From Chloroflexota bacterium (lineage in GTDB: Bacteria > Chloroflexota > UBA11872 > VXOZ01): a stretch of DNA of 64,000 nucleotides. This document shows positions 54,666-63,437 of the stretch, piece by piece. The position numbers and the translations under genes are program-made. Each line of letters starts with the position of its first letter. Within the stretch, counting starts at the first letter, position 1. The DNA lies in the NCBI GenBank assembly GCA_958295775.1, contig CATQHC010000009.1, positions 310,001 through 374,000 of the forward strand, read 5' to 3'. Below the pieces are notes generated by a model. It searched no databases. It saw only the letters and a program-made list of their open reading frames with translations, and was not told the DNA's origin.

Positions 54666-55151
54666 CTCTTGCGGGCAGACGCCTCTGATCGAGAATCTCA
54701 TGCCCTGTGTAATGCTGATTCGGTTGCGCGCTCGTCAAGTCAGGAGGGCGCAGCACACACGCCAGCGTTGGCAATCCATCCGGCAGGCATCCGAGGCTGC
54801 GTCCTTTACTCCGAATCCGGTCGACAAAGACGAGGGTACGGGGCTTCGTTTCGCAGATGACATCGTGGGCCGGCGCGGCGGCTAAGTGGCGCCTGTATCC
54901 GAATTAGGCGAGAACACAGAGATGATTTTCTCAGCCCAGTAGCTTGAAACTAAGGCGCGAGAGGCGTGCGCAGCGCCAGCAAGCGAGTCCAGATAGAAGA
55001 AGGCAGCAATCGATTATTCCGCAGCACCGACCGCCATCGACACCGATTCTAGCCGCAATCGGGGAGAGGCTGTGAAATGGGCGCGCTTTCCAGCGCACCC
55101 AGCCGCTTCGCATGCTACCCTGGCAACACCAAGACCCGTGCGGCGCGCCGG
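54666..55151. other. Intergenic region between rmuC and topA
   Basis: 486 bp between the convergent rmuC and topA genes. No gene, repeat or strong terminator could be supported. Confidence 0.45.
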
Positions 55152-57227
55152 CTAGTCGCCCGCCACTTCCGCCGGTTCCTTGGCAGGCGCTTTTTCAGCC
55201 GAGTCTTTGCGAGCAGCAGGCGGACGCGAACTCGCGTATTCGCAGTCGGGATATCGGGAGCAACTGTAGAATACGTTGCGGCGTTTGTTGAGCTTCCGCA
55301 CGATCTCCCCTTGACCGCACTGCGGGCAGCCGACGCCAATCGTATCTAAGTAAGGCTTGGTATTGCGGCATTGCGGAAAGCCGCTGCACCCGATGAATTT
55401 GCCAAAGCGACCGCTGCGCAGGAGCAATGGTTTCCCGCACTCTTCGCACATCTCGCCGGTCTCTTCCACTGGCGGCTTGACACGCTCAGCTTCTTGGTCT
55501 GCCTTCTCCAGTGCTTCGCTGAAGCCGCCGTAGAACTCTTCGAGAACGGGCGTCCACTGCTTTTCCCCGCGGGAGATTGCGTCCAGGTCTTCCTCCATAG
55601 CCGCCGTAAATTCAGGTTTGATGATGTCCGGGAAGTGTTTCACGAGCATGTCCCGCACCACCATCCCCAGTTCCGTAGGCTTGAGGGTGCGGCGTTCGCG
55701 CTCCACGTAGGTGCGCTCCTGAATCACCGACAAGATAGGCGCATAGGTGCTCGGCCTGCCAATTCCCTCCTCTTCCAACGCTCGAATGAGGCTCGCCTCG
55801 GAAAAGCGCGGCGGGGGCTGGGTGAAGTGCTGCTCCGGCCAGAGTTTATTGAGATCCAACTCCTCGCGCTCCGCCAATGGCGGCAGGGACTTCTTCTCGT
55901 CCGCTTGTTCTTCGTCTGCGCGGTAGACCTGATAGAAACCGGGAATCTTCACTTTCGTTGCCGACGTTCTAAAACGGTACTTCAGGTCGGTCCCGTCTCG
56001 TTGCGGCACGATGTCTACCGATGTTGTCTGCAGCACGGCCGGGCGCATCTGGCTGGAAACGAAACGCCGCCAAATGAGCGTATAGAGCTTGAGTTGGTTG
56101 GTATCCAAGAACTCCTGCATCTGTTCCGGCGTGCGCGAGACGCTGGTGGGGCGGATTGCCTCGTGGGCCTCCTGGGCATTCTTCACTCGCGACGTGTAGC
56201 GATTTGGCTTCTCGGGCACTTCATCCGGACCGAACGTCTGACCGATGAATTGCCGCACCTGCGCAATCGCCTCATTGCTGACCTGCACGGAGTCGGTGCG
56301 CATGTAGGTGATGAGACCCACTTGGCCTTCGCCGCCAATATCAATGCCCTCATAGAGCTGTTGTGCCAAGCGCATGGTGCGGGCGGCGCCAAAGTTCAAA
56401 CGGCCGGAAGCGTCCTGCTGCATGGTGCTCGTAGTGTACGGCGCGCTTGGCCGTCGCCGTCTTTCTCGCACTGAAATCTTCTGCACCGGCCAGGCGGCGC
56501 CGTCAAGCTCCGCAACGATGTTCTCCGCGGTCTCTCCATCGTTGATTTCAGGCTTCTTGCCGCTCACCTGCACAAGCTCAGCGTCGAATTGGTCCTGAGC
56601 GCGCTTGGCCGGCCGCTTCGCCAGACTAGCGTGAAGCGACCAGTATTCCTGCGGCGCAAACGCTTCGATTTCGCGTTCGCGGTCCACGATGAGACGGAGG
56701 GCGACGGATTGCACCCGTCCGGCGGACAGACCCCGTTGGACCTTACGCCAGAGAAATGGGCTCATTTTGTACCCGACCAGGCGATCGAGCACCCGCCGCG
56801 CTTGCTGCGCGTCCACCAGGTCGGCGTTAATGTCGCGCGGCTCGTCCAGAGCGTGTCTTACCGCATCTTCGGTTATCTCATGAAAGACGACACGCTTCGC
56901 GCTCAAGTCCGGGTTCTTCATTCTCCGCTTGAGCGCCTCGAGCAGATGCCACGCTATGGCTTCGCCTTCCCGGTCCGGGTCGGTGGCAAGCAGGACTTCA
57001 CTCGCTTTCCGCGCGTGCTCAGTGAGTTTCTTTACGGTGGCGCTCTTGTCGCGCGGCACGACATACGACGGCGTAAAGTCTTTCTCCACCTCCACCCCAA
57101 GTTTGCTCTTGGGAAGGTCTCGCACGTGGCCCATAGAGGACTCAACCGCGTAGTTGCGGCCAAGAAATTTCTTGATTGTCCGCGCCTTCGTAGGCGATTC
57201 AACGACGATCAGTTTTCGTTTAGCCAA
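55152..57227 (-). CDS. topA: DNA topoisomerase I
   Basis: Relaxes negative supercoils by single-strand passage. The 691-residue protein has the Toprim domain (KLIVVESPTKARTIKKFL at 4-21 and LATDPDREGEAIAWH near 85), the gate region with VGLITYMRTDSVQVS containing the catalytic tyrosine (about 305), and two C-terminal zinc fingers (CEECG...CSGFPQC and CPQCG...CSRYPDC, about 590-670), followed by a short acidic tail. E. coli TopA has more zinc-binding repeats; two is common elsewhere. The start is TTG, with TAGGA a few bases ahead, an unusual start for a housekeeping gene. Confidence 0.95.
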   Translation of the reverse strand: MAKRKLIVVESPTKARTIKKFLGRNYAVESSMGHVRDLPKSKLGVEVEKDFTPSYVVPRDKSATVKKLTEHARKASEVLLATDPDREGEAIAWHLLEALKRRMKNPDLSAKRVVFHEITEDAVRHALDEPRDINADLVDAQQARRVLDRLVGYKMSPFLWRKVQRGLSAGRVQSVALRLIVDREREIEAFAPQEYWSLHASLAKRPAKRAQDQFDAELVQVSGKKPEINDGETAENIVAELDGAAWPVQKISVRERRRRPSAPYTTSTMQQDASGRLNFGAARTMRLAQQLYEGIDIGGEGQVGLITYMRTDSVQVSNEAIAQVRQFIGQTFGPDEVPEKPNRYTSRVKNAQEAHEAIRPTSVSRTPEQMQEFLDTNQLKLYTLIWRRFVSSQMRPAVLQTTSVDIVPQRDGTDLKYRFRTSATKVKIPGFYQVYRADEEQADEKKSLPPLAEREELDLNKLWPEQHFTQPPPRFSEASLIRALEEEGIGRPSTYAPILSVIQERTYVERERRTLKPTELGMVVRDMLVKHFPDIIKPEFTAAMEEDLDAISRGEKQWTPVLEEFYGGFSEALEKADQEAERVKPPVEETGEMCEECGKPLLLRSGRFGKFIGCSGFPQCRNTKPYLDTIGVGCPQCGQGEIVRKLNKRRNVFYSCSRYPDCEYASSRPPAARKDSAEKAPAKEPAEVAGD

Positions 57228-57385
57228 TGTTTCCTACCTACATAGTTTGCTGTGAGCACGCCTATACTACCTATGCGCTACGGCAAGAAAATGAGAACAT
57301 CCCACGTATGATCCAGGAACCGGGGCGCCACCCATCCTCCATACCCATTCAAGTCGAACACACTACAACAAGAACCCGCGCTTTG

Positions 57386-58675
57386 TCACGCAGGCGATCC
57401 GTCAGCGTGTGCCTGTTCCCAGGCATGAAGTTCAGCGACATTCTCCCTAATCTTGCGCACGGCGTCAAGAATTTGGTCCATGTCTTGCCGTGGCCCCAAG
57501 AAGAGCGTGTGCGAAAAGGCCAGCGCTTCCGTGGCCGCGATGCGCTCAGTTTCAGGGCAGGTGTTGCCGGCATAGTCCAGCATCCGCCCATACACGCGCG
57601 CATTGAAGGGAAAGTTGGTGCGCCCGCAGTCCATCTCCGTTAACGCGGCATGCTTGTAAAGTGGCGCAGTTTGGCCCGTACTCGTCGGCACGCCCTCCGC
57701 CTTGAGCGCCGCGAGGAATGTGTCGCGTTGAATATTCTCGAATTCGGACTGCACAAAACGCCAGTGCCAGATATAGAAACTCCAGCGGGTCACTCGTGAA
57801 TCCCACACGAGACTGTCTACACCGGGAATTTCGGCAAGACCTTGCCTGAGATAGCGGGCGTTGGCTTCACGCGTGGCGATCTGGTCCGGCAAGCGCTCCA
57901 GTCCGACCAGCCCCAACGCGCCAACCCATTCGGTCATGCGCAGATTCGTGGCGGGCAACGAACGTTCCGGCTTGGGGCGCCCTACAATTCCGTTCACGTG
58001 GTGGTAGCCGAAAAGGCGCGCTTGGATCTCTTCCGATTCTGTGAGCACCATGCCGCCCTCGCCCAACGGCAGCACCTTGCTGCCTTGAAAGCTAAAGACG
58101 CCTGCGTCCTCGATGGCTCCCACGCCGCGGCCCCGCCACTGGCTGCCGTGCGCGTGGGCGCAATCGCCCACGAGGGCAACGCCATGCCGGTCGGCCAGCG
58201 CGCGCAGGGCATCCATATCCGCCGGCATGCCTCCGTTGTGGACGCAGAAGATGGCGCGGGTCTTGGGCGTAATTGCTGCGGCCACCTTGCGAGCGTCTAG
58301 GTTGTAGGCGCCGGGGTCGATATCCACAAATACCGGCGCAGCCCCAACGGTGATTACTGCGGTGGCCACGGTAATCCACGTTGCCGCCGGGATGATGACT
58401 TCATCACCGGGCTCTACCCCTACCGCCTTCAGCACAAGCTCCATGCCACTTGACCCCGTGGCAACCGCTACGCCATGTCGCGCATCCTGAAAGGCGGCGA
58501 AGGCGTCTTCAAACCGCCAAACCCACGACTCGGCGCCCTGCGACCTAGTGCGCGTCCATGCTCCGCTCTGCAAGACCGCCAGCAGCGCCCGCTCATCCCG
58601 CTCATCATGCACGGGCCAGGTACTGTCCAATGGCTTACTGACGATCGGTGTCCCGCCAGTTAGGGCTAATCTTCC
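57386..58675 (-). CDS. DegT/DnrJ/EryC1/StrS-type PLP aminotransferase
   Basis: A 429-residue sugar aminotransferase family member. GSSGMELVLKAVGVEPGDEVIIPA (about 75-98), ALVGDCAHAHGSQWRGRGVG (about 168-187) and the PLP lysine Lys201 in FSFQGSKVLPLGEGG are characteristic. The family makes amino sugars (or 3-amino-5-hydroxybenzoate) from keto sugars. The ATG with AGAAGGA in front was chosen, giving a start at MGRLALTGGTPIV; an upstream reading adds 17 codons. No nucleotide-sugar genes are adjacent, so the substrate is unknown. Confidence 0.9.
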   Translation of the reverse strand, partial: GRLALTGGTPIVSKPLDSTWPVHDERDERALLAVLQSGAWTRTRSQGAESWVWRFEDAFAAFQDARHGVAVATGSSGMELVLKAVGVEPGDEVIIPAATWITVATAVITVGAAPVFVDIDPGAYNLDARKVAAAITPKTRAIFCVHNGGMPADMDALRALADRHGVALVGDCAHAHGSQWRGRGVGAIEDAGVFSFQGSKVLPLGEGGMVLTESEEIQARLFGYHHVNGIVGRPKPERSLPATNLRMTEWVGALGLVGLERLPDQIATREANARYLRQGLAEIPGVDSLVWDSRVTRWSFYIWHWRFVQSEFENIQRDTFLAALKAEGVPTSTGQTAPLYKHAALTEMDCGRTNFPFNARVYGRMLDYAGNTCPETERIAATEALAFSHTLFLGPRQDMDQILDAVRKIRENVAELHAWEQAHADGSPA

Positions 58676-58841
58676 CATTCTTACACGATCCTTCTGTAGA
58701 TTCTGCAATTCCCATTGTGGGTTCAACCCCTATTGGAGTGCCGCCCACTCATACTCAATTGAACCGACCAACGGTCGCTATGTGTAGAACGCATTCACAA
58801 ATTCGCGAAACAAAGTACCACCATCAACCAAGTGTAGCCTA

Positions 58842-60014
58842 TTACTCCGACCTCTTCTCTTGCACCAGCACGCGGAAGCCTCCCATGCCATCGGGCCAGA
58901 CGAGATCGGTAATCGCCCGTTTGGCGCGCTGCGTTTCCGCCGTAGGAGGCCGGGCCGACAGGGCAACCAGCTCCTCGCCGATGCCGAGTCCAATCAGGTA
59001 TTCGGCCTGGGACTCATAGTCTGCCGTGCGCAGGCCGGATTCCTCGCCAACGTCCATGAGCGCAGAAAAATTCACGTGGGCAGTGATGTCCTGGGCGCCA
59101 ATTCTCGCATAGGGATCATTGCTCACACGGTGCCGATAGTAACAGGACAGCGTACCGCCGGCATGCCGCGGGCAGCAGAGTTCTTCCCAGGTTGCGCCGT
59201 AGTCGATGGTGATTACTGTACCCCTTGTCAGCAATTGCGCCACGTGCGCAAGCCATGCCGTTGCCTGGAGGCCTATCTCGCCCCGCCAGCCCTCCGGCGG
59301 CATGCCAAGCCGCTCCACGTACACCACGAGATCCTCCGAGGATGGCCTGTCTATAACCTCGCACAGGCGGCCGGCACGCAGCGTTACGTAGACCTCTTGC
59401 AGCTCCTTGCCTTGAACGCACACCCGATGTACCGGCAGCGCATCCAGCAGTTCGTTGGATAGAATCACACCGCTCACAGGCGCGACGAGTTCGCGGTCGC
59501 TGTGCACGGGATGCGCCGCGACTTCAGCGAGGGCTTCCTGTTCTCTCACGCTCGGTCCGGGGCCGCGATCAATCAAGCGGCAATGCACGCGCTCCCAGCA
59601 GCGCGGCGCTGTTCTGCGCAAGCCACGGAGAATGTCCCAGGCGAGGATTCCGCGCCCCGCACCCATCTCCACTACGTCGAAGTGTTCCGGCTCGCCTAGT
59701 TCTTGCCAAGTATGGGCGACGTGTCGGGCAAGATAAGCGCCAAAGACAGCGTGGAGTTGCGGCGCGGTGTAGTAGTCGTGCGGCGGACCGGATCGCGACT
59801 GGCGCTGTGGATTCCCGCTTTCGCGGGAATGACGGTCTGATTTGCGGGAGAGACGGCCTGTGGGAGTACTGCTCTCATTGCATGAACCAGGGGATGCCGT
59901 ATAGTACCCCGCGCCCGGGGCATAGAGCGCGATCTCCATAAACTCAGCAAAGGTAATCTTACCCTTTTCCGCGATCGCTGCCTGCACCAGGCCCGTAGGA
60001 GAAGGAAGACTCAT
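58842..60014 (-). CDS. MidA/NDUFAF7-family SAM methyltransferase with in-frame repeat insertion
   Basis: A 390-residue protein of the DUF185 (NDUFAF7/MidA) family, which methylates arginine in a complex I subunit in eukaryotes. Start MSLPSPTGLVQAAIAEKGKITFAEFMEIALYAPGAGYYTA matches the family, and DYYTAPQLHAVFGAYLARHV (80-99) and the SAM site FDVVEMGAGRGILAWDIL (112-129) follow. Between residues 45 and 78, in place of the family's short loop, lies about 34 residues including RHSRESGNP (61-69). That peptide is the translation of the genomic palindromic repeat at 59809-59833, so a repeat has inserted in frame. The protein may still fold. An upstream reading adds 11 codons. Confidence 0.85.
   Translation of the reverse strand: MSLPSPTGLVQAAIAEKGKITFAEFMEIALYAPGAGYYTASPGSCNESSTPTGRLSRKSDRHSRESGNPQRQSRSGPPHDYYTAPQLHAVFGAYLARHVAHTWQELGEPEHFDVVEMGAGRGILAWDILRGLRRTAPRCWERVHCRLIDRGPGPSVREQEALAEVAAHPVHSDRELVAPVSGVILSNELLDALPVHRVCVQGKELQEVYVTLRAGRLCEVIDRPSSEDLVVYVERLGMPPEGWRGEIGLQATAWLAHVAQLLTRGTVITIDYGATWEELCCPRHAGGTLSCYYRHRVSNDPYARIGAQDITAHVNFSALMDVGEESGLRTADYESQAEYLIGLGIGEELVALSARPPTAETQRAKRAITDLVWPDGMGGFRVLVQEKRSE
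59809..59833. repeat. Palindromic repeat (GGATTCCCGC-TTTC-GCGGGAATGAC)
   Basis: ATTCCCGC (59811-59818) and GCGGGAAT (59823-59830) flank TTTC. The same sequence occurs at 63972-63996, and a relative at 42004-42053. Here it lies inside the MidA-like coding frame. Confidence 0.85.
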
Positions 60015-60338
60015 GCGTTTCCCTTTGCCGCCGGAATTTGCAGCCATCCAACTATCATCACTACCTTCACAGACTCTCTATAGCACGTGGAGGAATGTCC
60101 ACAGCCGCCGTCAACCTCACGCAACACTGGCGTAGGCAGAGTGGGGATGGAGCATTTTGCCGCAAGCTGCCTGCCAAGACTGATAATCTTCCCGACCAGC
60201 AGCCTGTCGACATAGCCCTTCCTACAACTAGCAGCCAACTCCTACCGTCCTCTACGCGTTCACTCTGCACACTATTCTGTACAATAGAGTGCAAGACGAC
60301 ACCACACAACCCATGAATTGACCGAGGGAGGCGAGGGA
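60015..60338. other. Divergent intergenic region before the IlvD/Edd gene
   Basis: 324 bp between the MidA-like and IlvD/Edd genes. It includes a -10-like box with an imperfect palindrome (60267-60290). Otherwise nothing was identified. Confidence 0.5.
60267..60290 (+). promoter_or_regulatory. Imperfect palindrome over a -10-like box
   Basis: CAC-A-CTATT and AATAG-A-GTG (one A-A mismatch each side) are separated by CTGTAC, with TACAAT (60279-60284) inside. TTCACT (60258-60263) could be a weak -35. It fits a promoter with operator for the IlvD/Edd gene about 50 bp downstream. Confidence 0.35.
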
Positions 60339-62099
60339 ATGGCGTTGCGGAGTCAGAAGTTGCGCGACCTCAACCGCCAGGGCGATGCCCTGCGCATGGG
60401 CATGGACTGGACGGTAGACGATCTGGGCAAGCCGCAGGTGCTGGTGGAGAGCGTGACAGGCTGCTCACACCCCTCCAGCGTGCATCTCGGCGACCTGGTC
60501 GAGCAAGCCAAGTTTGGCGTCTACACGCGCGGCGGGAAGCCCGCAGAATTCTACTGCACCGACATCTGCGACGGCGTGGCCCAAGCCCATGCCGGCATGC
60601 GCTTTAGCCTGCCCTCGCGGGATATCATCAGCTATATGACCGAGATCCACGCGCTGGCCCATCCCCATGACGCCATGGTGTGCATTTCCACTGCTGATAA
60701 GGCCGTGCCCGGCCATCTGATGGCGATGGCGCGCGTAAATCTCCCGGCCATTCACATTCCCGGCGGCACGCAGACCAACGGTCCCTGCAACATGTCGTCA
60801 GAACTTATGTATCCGCTCGGTATCATGCGGGACAAAGGGCAGATTACCGAGGAAGAACTGATTGCCAAGCAGAAGCACGCGTGCCCCACGCCGGGTGCGT
60901 GCCAGTTCATGGGCACCGCCAGCAGCAACCAGGTGATTGCGGAGGCGTTAGGGCTAGCGCTGCCAGGCAGCGCGCTCATTCCGGCTGCTCTGCGCGAACT
61001 CACCCGCATGGCCAGGGATGCCGGTGAACAAGTGATGACCCTGCTGGAACGAAATATCCGGCCCCGCGACATCCTGACGCCGGAAGCGTTCCATAATGCC
61101 CTCGTTCTTCACGCCGCCGTGGGCGGGTCCACCAATCTCCTTCTCCACCTGCCCGCTATCGCCGCAGAGGTGGGCATTGAGGTCCTCCCGCAGCAATTCG
61201 ACGAAATCGGCCGCAAAGTCCCGGTGCTGACCGATGTGAAGACGTACGGCACGCATCCCGTGGAGTACATCTGGTATTGCGGCGGCGTGCCGGCCCTGAT
61301 GAATGAGGTCAAAGACTTTCTTTACCTTGACTGCCTCACGGTTACGGGCAAGACCATCGGTGAGAATCTGGAAGACCTGGAAGAGTCCGGTTGGTTCGAC
61401 GAGATCGCAGGCTACCTGGACAACCACGGCCTGCGCAAAGAGGAAGTGCTCTATCCCATTGAACGGCCCTATAAGACCGGCGGCACAATTGCGGTGCTCA
61501 CCGGCAACCTGGCGCCGGAGGGAGCCGTGATGAAGCACGTGGCCGCCGACCCGCGCACGCACCAGATGGTCGGGCGTGCCGTGCCCTATGACTGCGAAGA
61601 AGACGCCATCGCCGGCGTAAAGAACGATGAGATCAAGCCGGGCGACGCCATGGTCATTCGCTACGAGGGCCTGCGTTCCTCCGGCATGCCGGAGATGTAC
61701 TTTTGCACCACCGTCATCTCGGCACGGCCTGACCTTGAAGCCAGCACCGCCATCATCACCGACGGCCGCTACTCCGGCGCTGCCAAAGGTCCCAACATCG
61801 GCCACGTGATGCCGGAAGCAGCGCTTGGCGGGCCGCTCGCGCTGGTGGAAAGAGACGACTTGATCGAGATAGACGTGCCCGCTCGGTCGCTCGCCATCGT
61901 GGGCGTGAAAGGCGAACGCAAGTCTCCGGCAGAGATCGAGCAAATATTGGCGGAGCGCCGCAGCCGCTGGCAGCCGCCGGCGCTCCGGCATGAGCCTGGA
62001 GTCCTGTCGCTCTACCGGCGAGACGCTGCTGTTTCCACGAACGGCCTCCCAGAAGACGTGCCGGCGCGTTCACTGCCGGAATCACTCCCACGTCCATGA
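60339..62099 (+). CDS. IlvD/Edd-family dehydratase lacking the CDK cysteine
   Basis: A 586-residue dehydratase. Family landmarks are CDGVAQAHAGMRFSLPSRDIIS (77-98), GGTQTNGP (142-149) and HACPTPGACQFMGTASSN (180-197), then ALGLALPGSALIPAA. Such enzymes carry an Fe-S cluster and dehydrate dihydroxy acids or sugar acids. Usually three cysteines bind the cluster, one in 'CDK'. Here that position is Ala (STADKAVPG, Ala119), although Cys42, Cys73, Cys77, Cys182 and Cys188 are present. The substrate is not known; a sugar-acid role is likely since no ilv genes are adjacent. GGGAGGCGAGGG precedes the ATG. The stop codon overlaps the next start by 4 bp. Confidence 0.85.
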   Translation: MALRSQKLRDLNRQGDALRMGMDWTVDDLGKPQVLVESVTGCSHPSSVHLGDLVEQAKFGVYTRGGKPAEFYCTDICDGVAQAHAGMRFSLPSRDIISYMTEIHALAHPHDAMVCISTADKAVPGHLMAMARVNLPAIHIPGGTQTNGPCNMSSELMYPLGIMRDKGQITEEELIAKQKHACPTPGACQFMGTASSNQVIAEALGLALPGSALIPAALRELTRMARDAGEQVMTLLERNIRPRDILTPEAFHNALVLHAAVGGSTNLLLHLPAIAAEVGIEVLPQQFDEIGRKVPVLTDVKTYGTHPVEYIWYCGGVPALMNEVKDFLYLDCLTVTGKTIGENLEDLEESGWFDEIAGYLDNHGLRKEEVLYPIERPYKTGGTIAVLTGNLAPEGAVMKHVAADPRTHQMVGRAVPYDCEEDAIAGVKNDEIKPGDAMVIRYEGLRSSGMPEMYFCTTVISARPDLEASTAIITDGRYSGAAKGPNIGHVMPEAALGGPLALVERDDLIEIDVPARSLAIVGVKGERKSPAEIEQILAERRSRWQPPALRHEPGVLSLYRRDAAVSTNGLPEDVPARSLPESLPRP

Positions 62100-63364
62100 G
62101 CGCGCGGTCGCCCTACCCGCTGTATGCCGTGCTCACAGTCGCGGTGCATGCCCAGGGACTAGGCAGATCGCCGGGAGAACCCACCCGCCCGGGAATAGAG
62201 GACATTTACGCGGCGATCGAACGCGTCGGCTGGGTGCAGATCGATACGCTCCAAGTAGTCAACAGAGCGCAATACCTCACGCTCTGGAGTCGGCTGGGCA
62301 CCTATGACACCTCCTTGCTCGACAAGCTCCTCTTCGACGACGGCAACACGTCACCCGACAACAACCGCCGCCTGTTCGAGTACTGGGCACATGCGGCCTG
62401 CATCATTCCTCTAAGTCTCTATCCGTATTTCCTGCCGCGCATGCGCAGCTACCGGCAAGGCGATAACAAATGGTACAGGAATTGGGTGAAGAATCCTGAG
62501 AAGCAGCAATTGGCAAGTGACATCTTCGCAACTGTACGGGAACGCGGGGGCTCCCGGCCGGCGGACTTTCGCACCGGCGAGCGCGCGCCGGGCACATGGT
62601 GGAACTGGGATGACGCGAAGGTAGTTCTGGAACATCTCTATAACATTGGCGAACTCGCGATCGCCAACCGCATCAACTTTCAGCGCATCTACGACGTTCG
62701 CGACCGCGTGCTACCCTCCTGGGTCGATAGAGAGGAGCCAACGGAGAAAGCAGCGCTGAAACACTTGCTGGAAATCTCCATGCGTGCCTTCGGGGTGTGC
62801 GCGCCAGAGCAGGTCGGCAACTACCTTAAGCTAAAGTCTACCGACGCAAGACCGCTGGTGGCGGCGCTGATCGCGGACGGCACGTTCGCCACCATCCAAG
62901 CCCAACTTGCAGATGGGGAAACGCATCAACTCCTGGTGCATCGTGACAATCTGCCGCTGCTCGATGCCGCGGCGGATGGCGCCCTCCGCGTCCGCCGCAC
63001 GACGTTTCTCAATCCATTCGATAGCCTCTTCTGGGCCAGAGGACGCGACCGCGCCATGTGGAACTTCAATCAGACGCTCGAGTGCTACAAACGAGCGCCG
63101 GACCGAATCTGGGGTTACTTCTGCCTGCCAATCCTGGACAAGCGGCGGCTGGTCGGCCGTTTCGATCCGAAGCTGGAACGAAAGACCGGCCTGCTCAGGC
63201 TAAAAGCGCTCTACCTCGAACCGGGCGTAAAACCGAGCGAGCGGCTGGCTGGCTCGGTCGCCCGCGCTATGCGTGACTTCATGCGGTTCCATGACGCAAC
63301 CGACCTGGTGATTGAACGGAGCGACCCGGCAGAATTCGGCCGTAAACTCATGTCTGCCTTATAG
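62096..63364 (+). CDS. AlkZ/YcaQ-family DNA glycosylase (winged-helix)
   Basis: A 422-residue protein of the DUF1006/winged-helix family that includes YcaQ (AlkX) and AlkZ, glycosylases that open interstrand crosslinks and bulky DNA adducts. The segment RVGWVQIDTLQVVNRAQYLTLWSRLG (about 43-68) holds the catalytic QxD motif (Gln48, Asp50). The LFEYWAHAACIIPL segment (about 92-105) and RRTTFLNPFDSLFWARGRDRAMWNF (about 300-325) are typical of the family. Its start overlaps the IlvD/Edd stop by 4 bp (ATGA), so it is translated from the same mRNA as a metabolic enzyme, an unusual pairing. Confidence 0.85.
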   Translation: MSARSPYPLYAVLTVAVHAQGLGRSPGEPTRPGIEDIYAAIERVGWVQIDTLQVVNRAQYLTLWSRLGTYDTSLLDKLLFDDGNTSPDNNRRLFEYWAHAACIIPLSLYPYFLPRMRSYRQGDNKWYRNWVKNPEKQQLASDIFATVRERGGSRPADFRTGERAPGTWWNWDDAKVVLEHLYNIGELAIANRINFQRIYDVRDRVLPSWVDREEPTEKAALKHLLEISMRAFGVCAPEQVGNYLKLKSTDARPLVAALIADGTFATIQAQLADGETHQLLVHRDNLPLLDAAADGALRVRRTTFLNPFDSLFWARGRDRAMWNFNQTLECYKRAPDRIWGYFCLPILDKRRLVGRFDPKLERKTGLLRLKALYLEPGVKPSERLAGSVARAMRDFMRFHDATDLVIERSDPAEFGRKLMSAL

Positions 63365-63437
63365 ACCGCTGCTAGACTCAAGCCAAGGTCAGGTTTTCAG
63401 CCACTGGGATGCGCCAATTACCACGGGAGGTTTCGCG

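Noticed and set aside
60954-61991. Minus-strand open frame of 345 codons inside the IlvD/Edd gene
   Set aside because: Antisense shadow; no recognisable motif.
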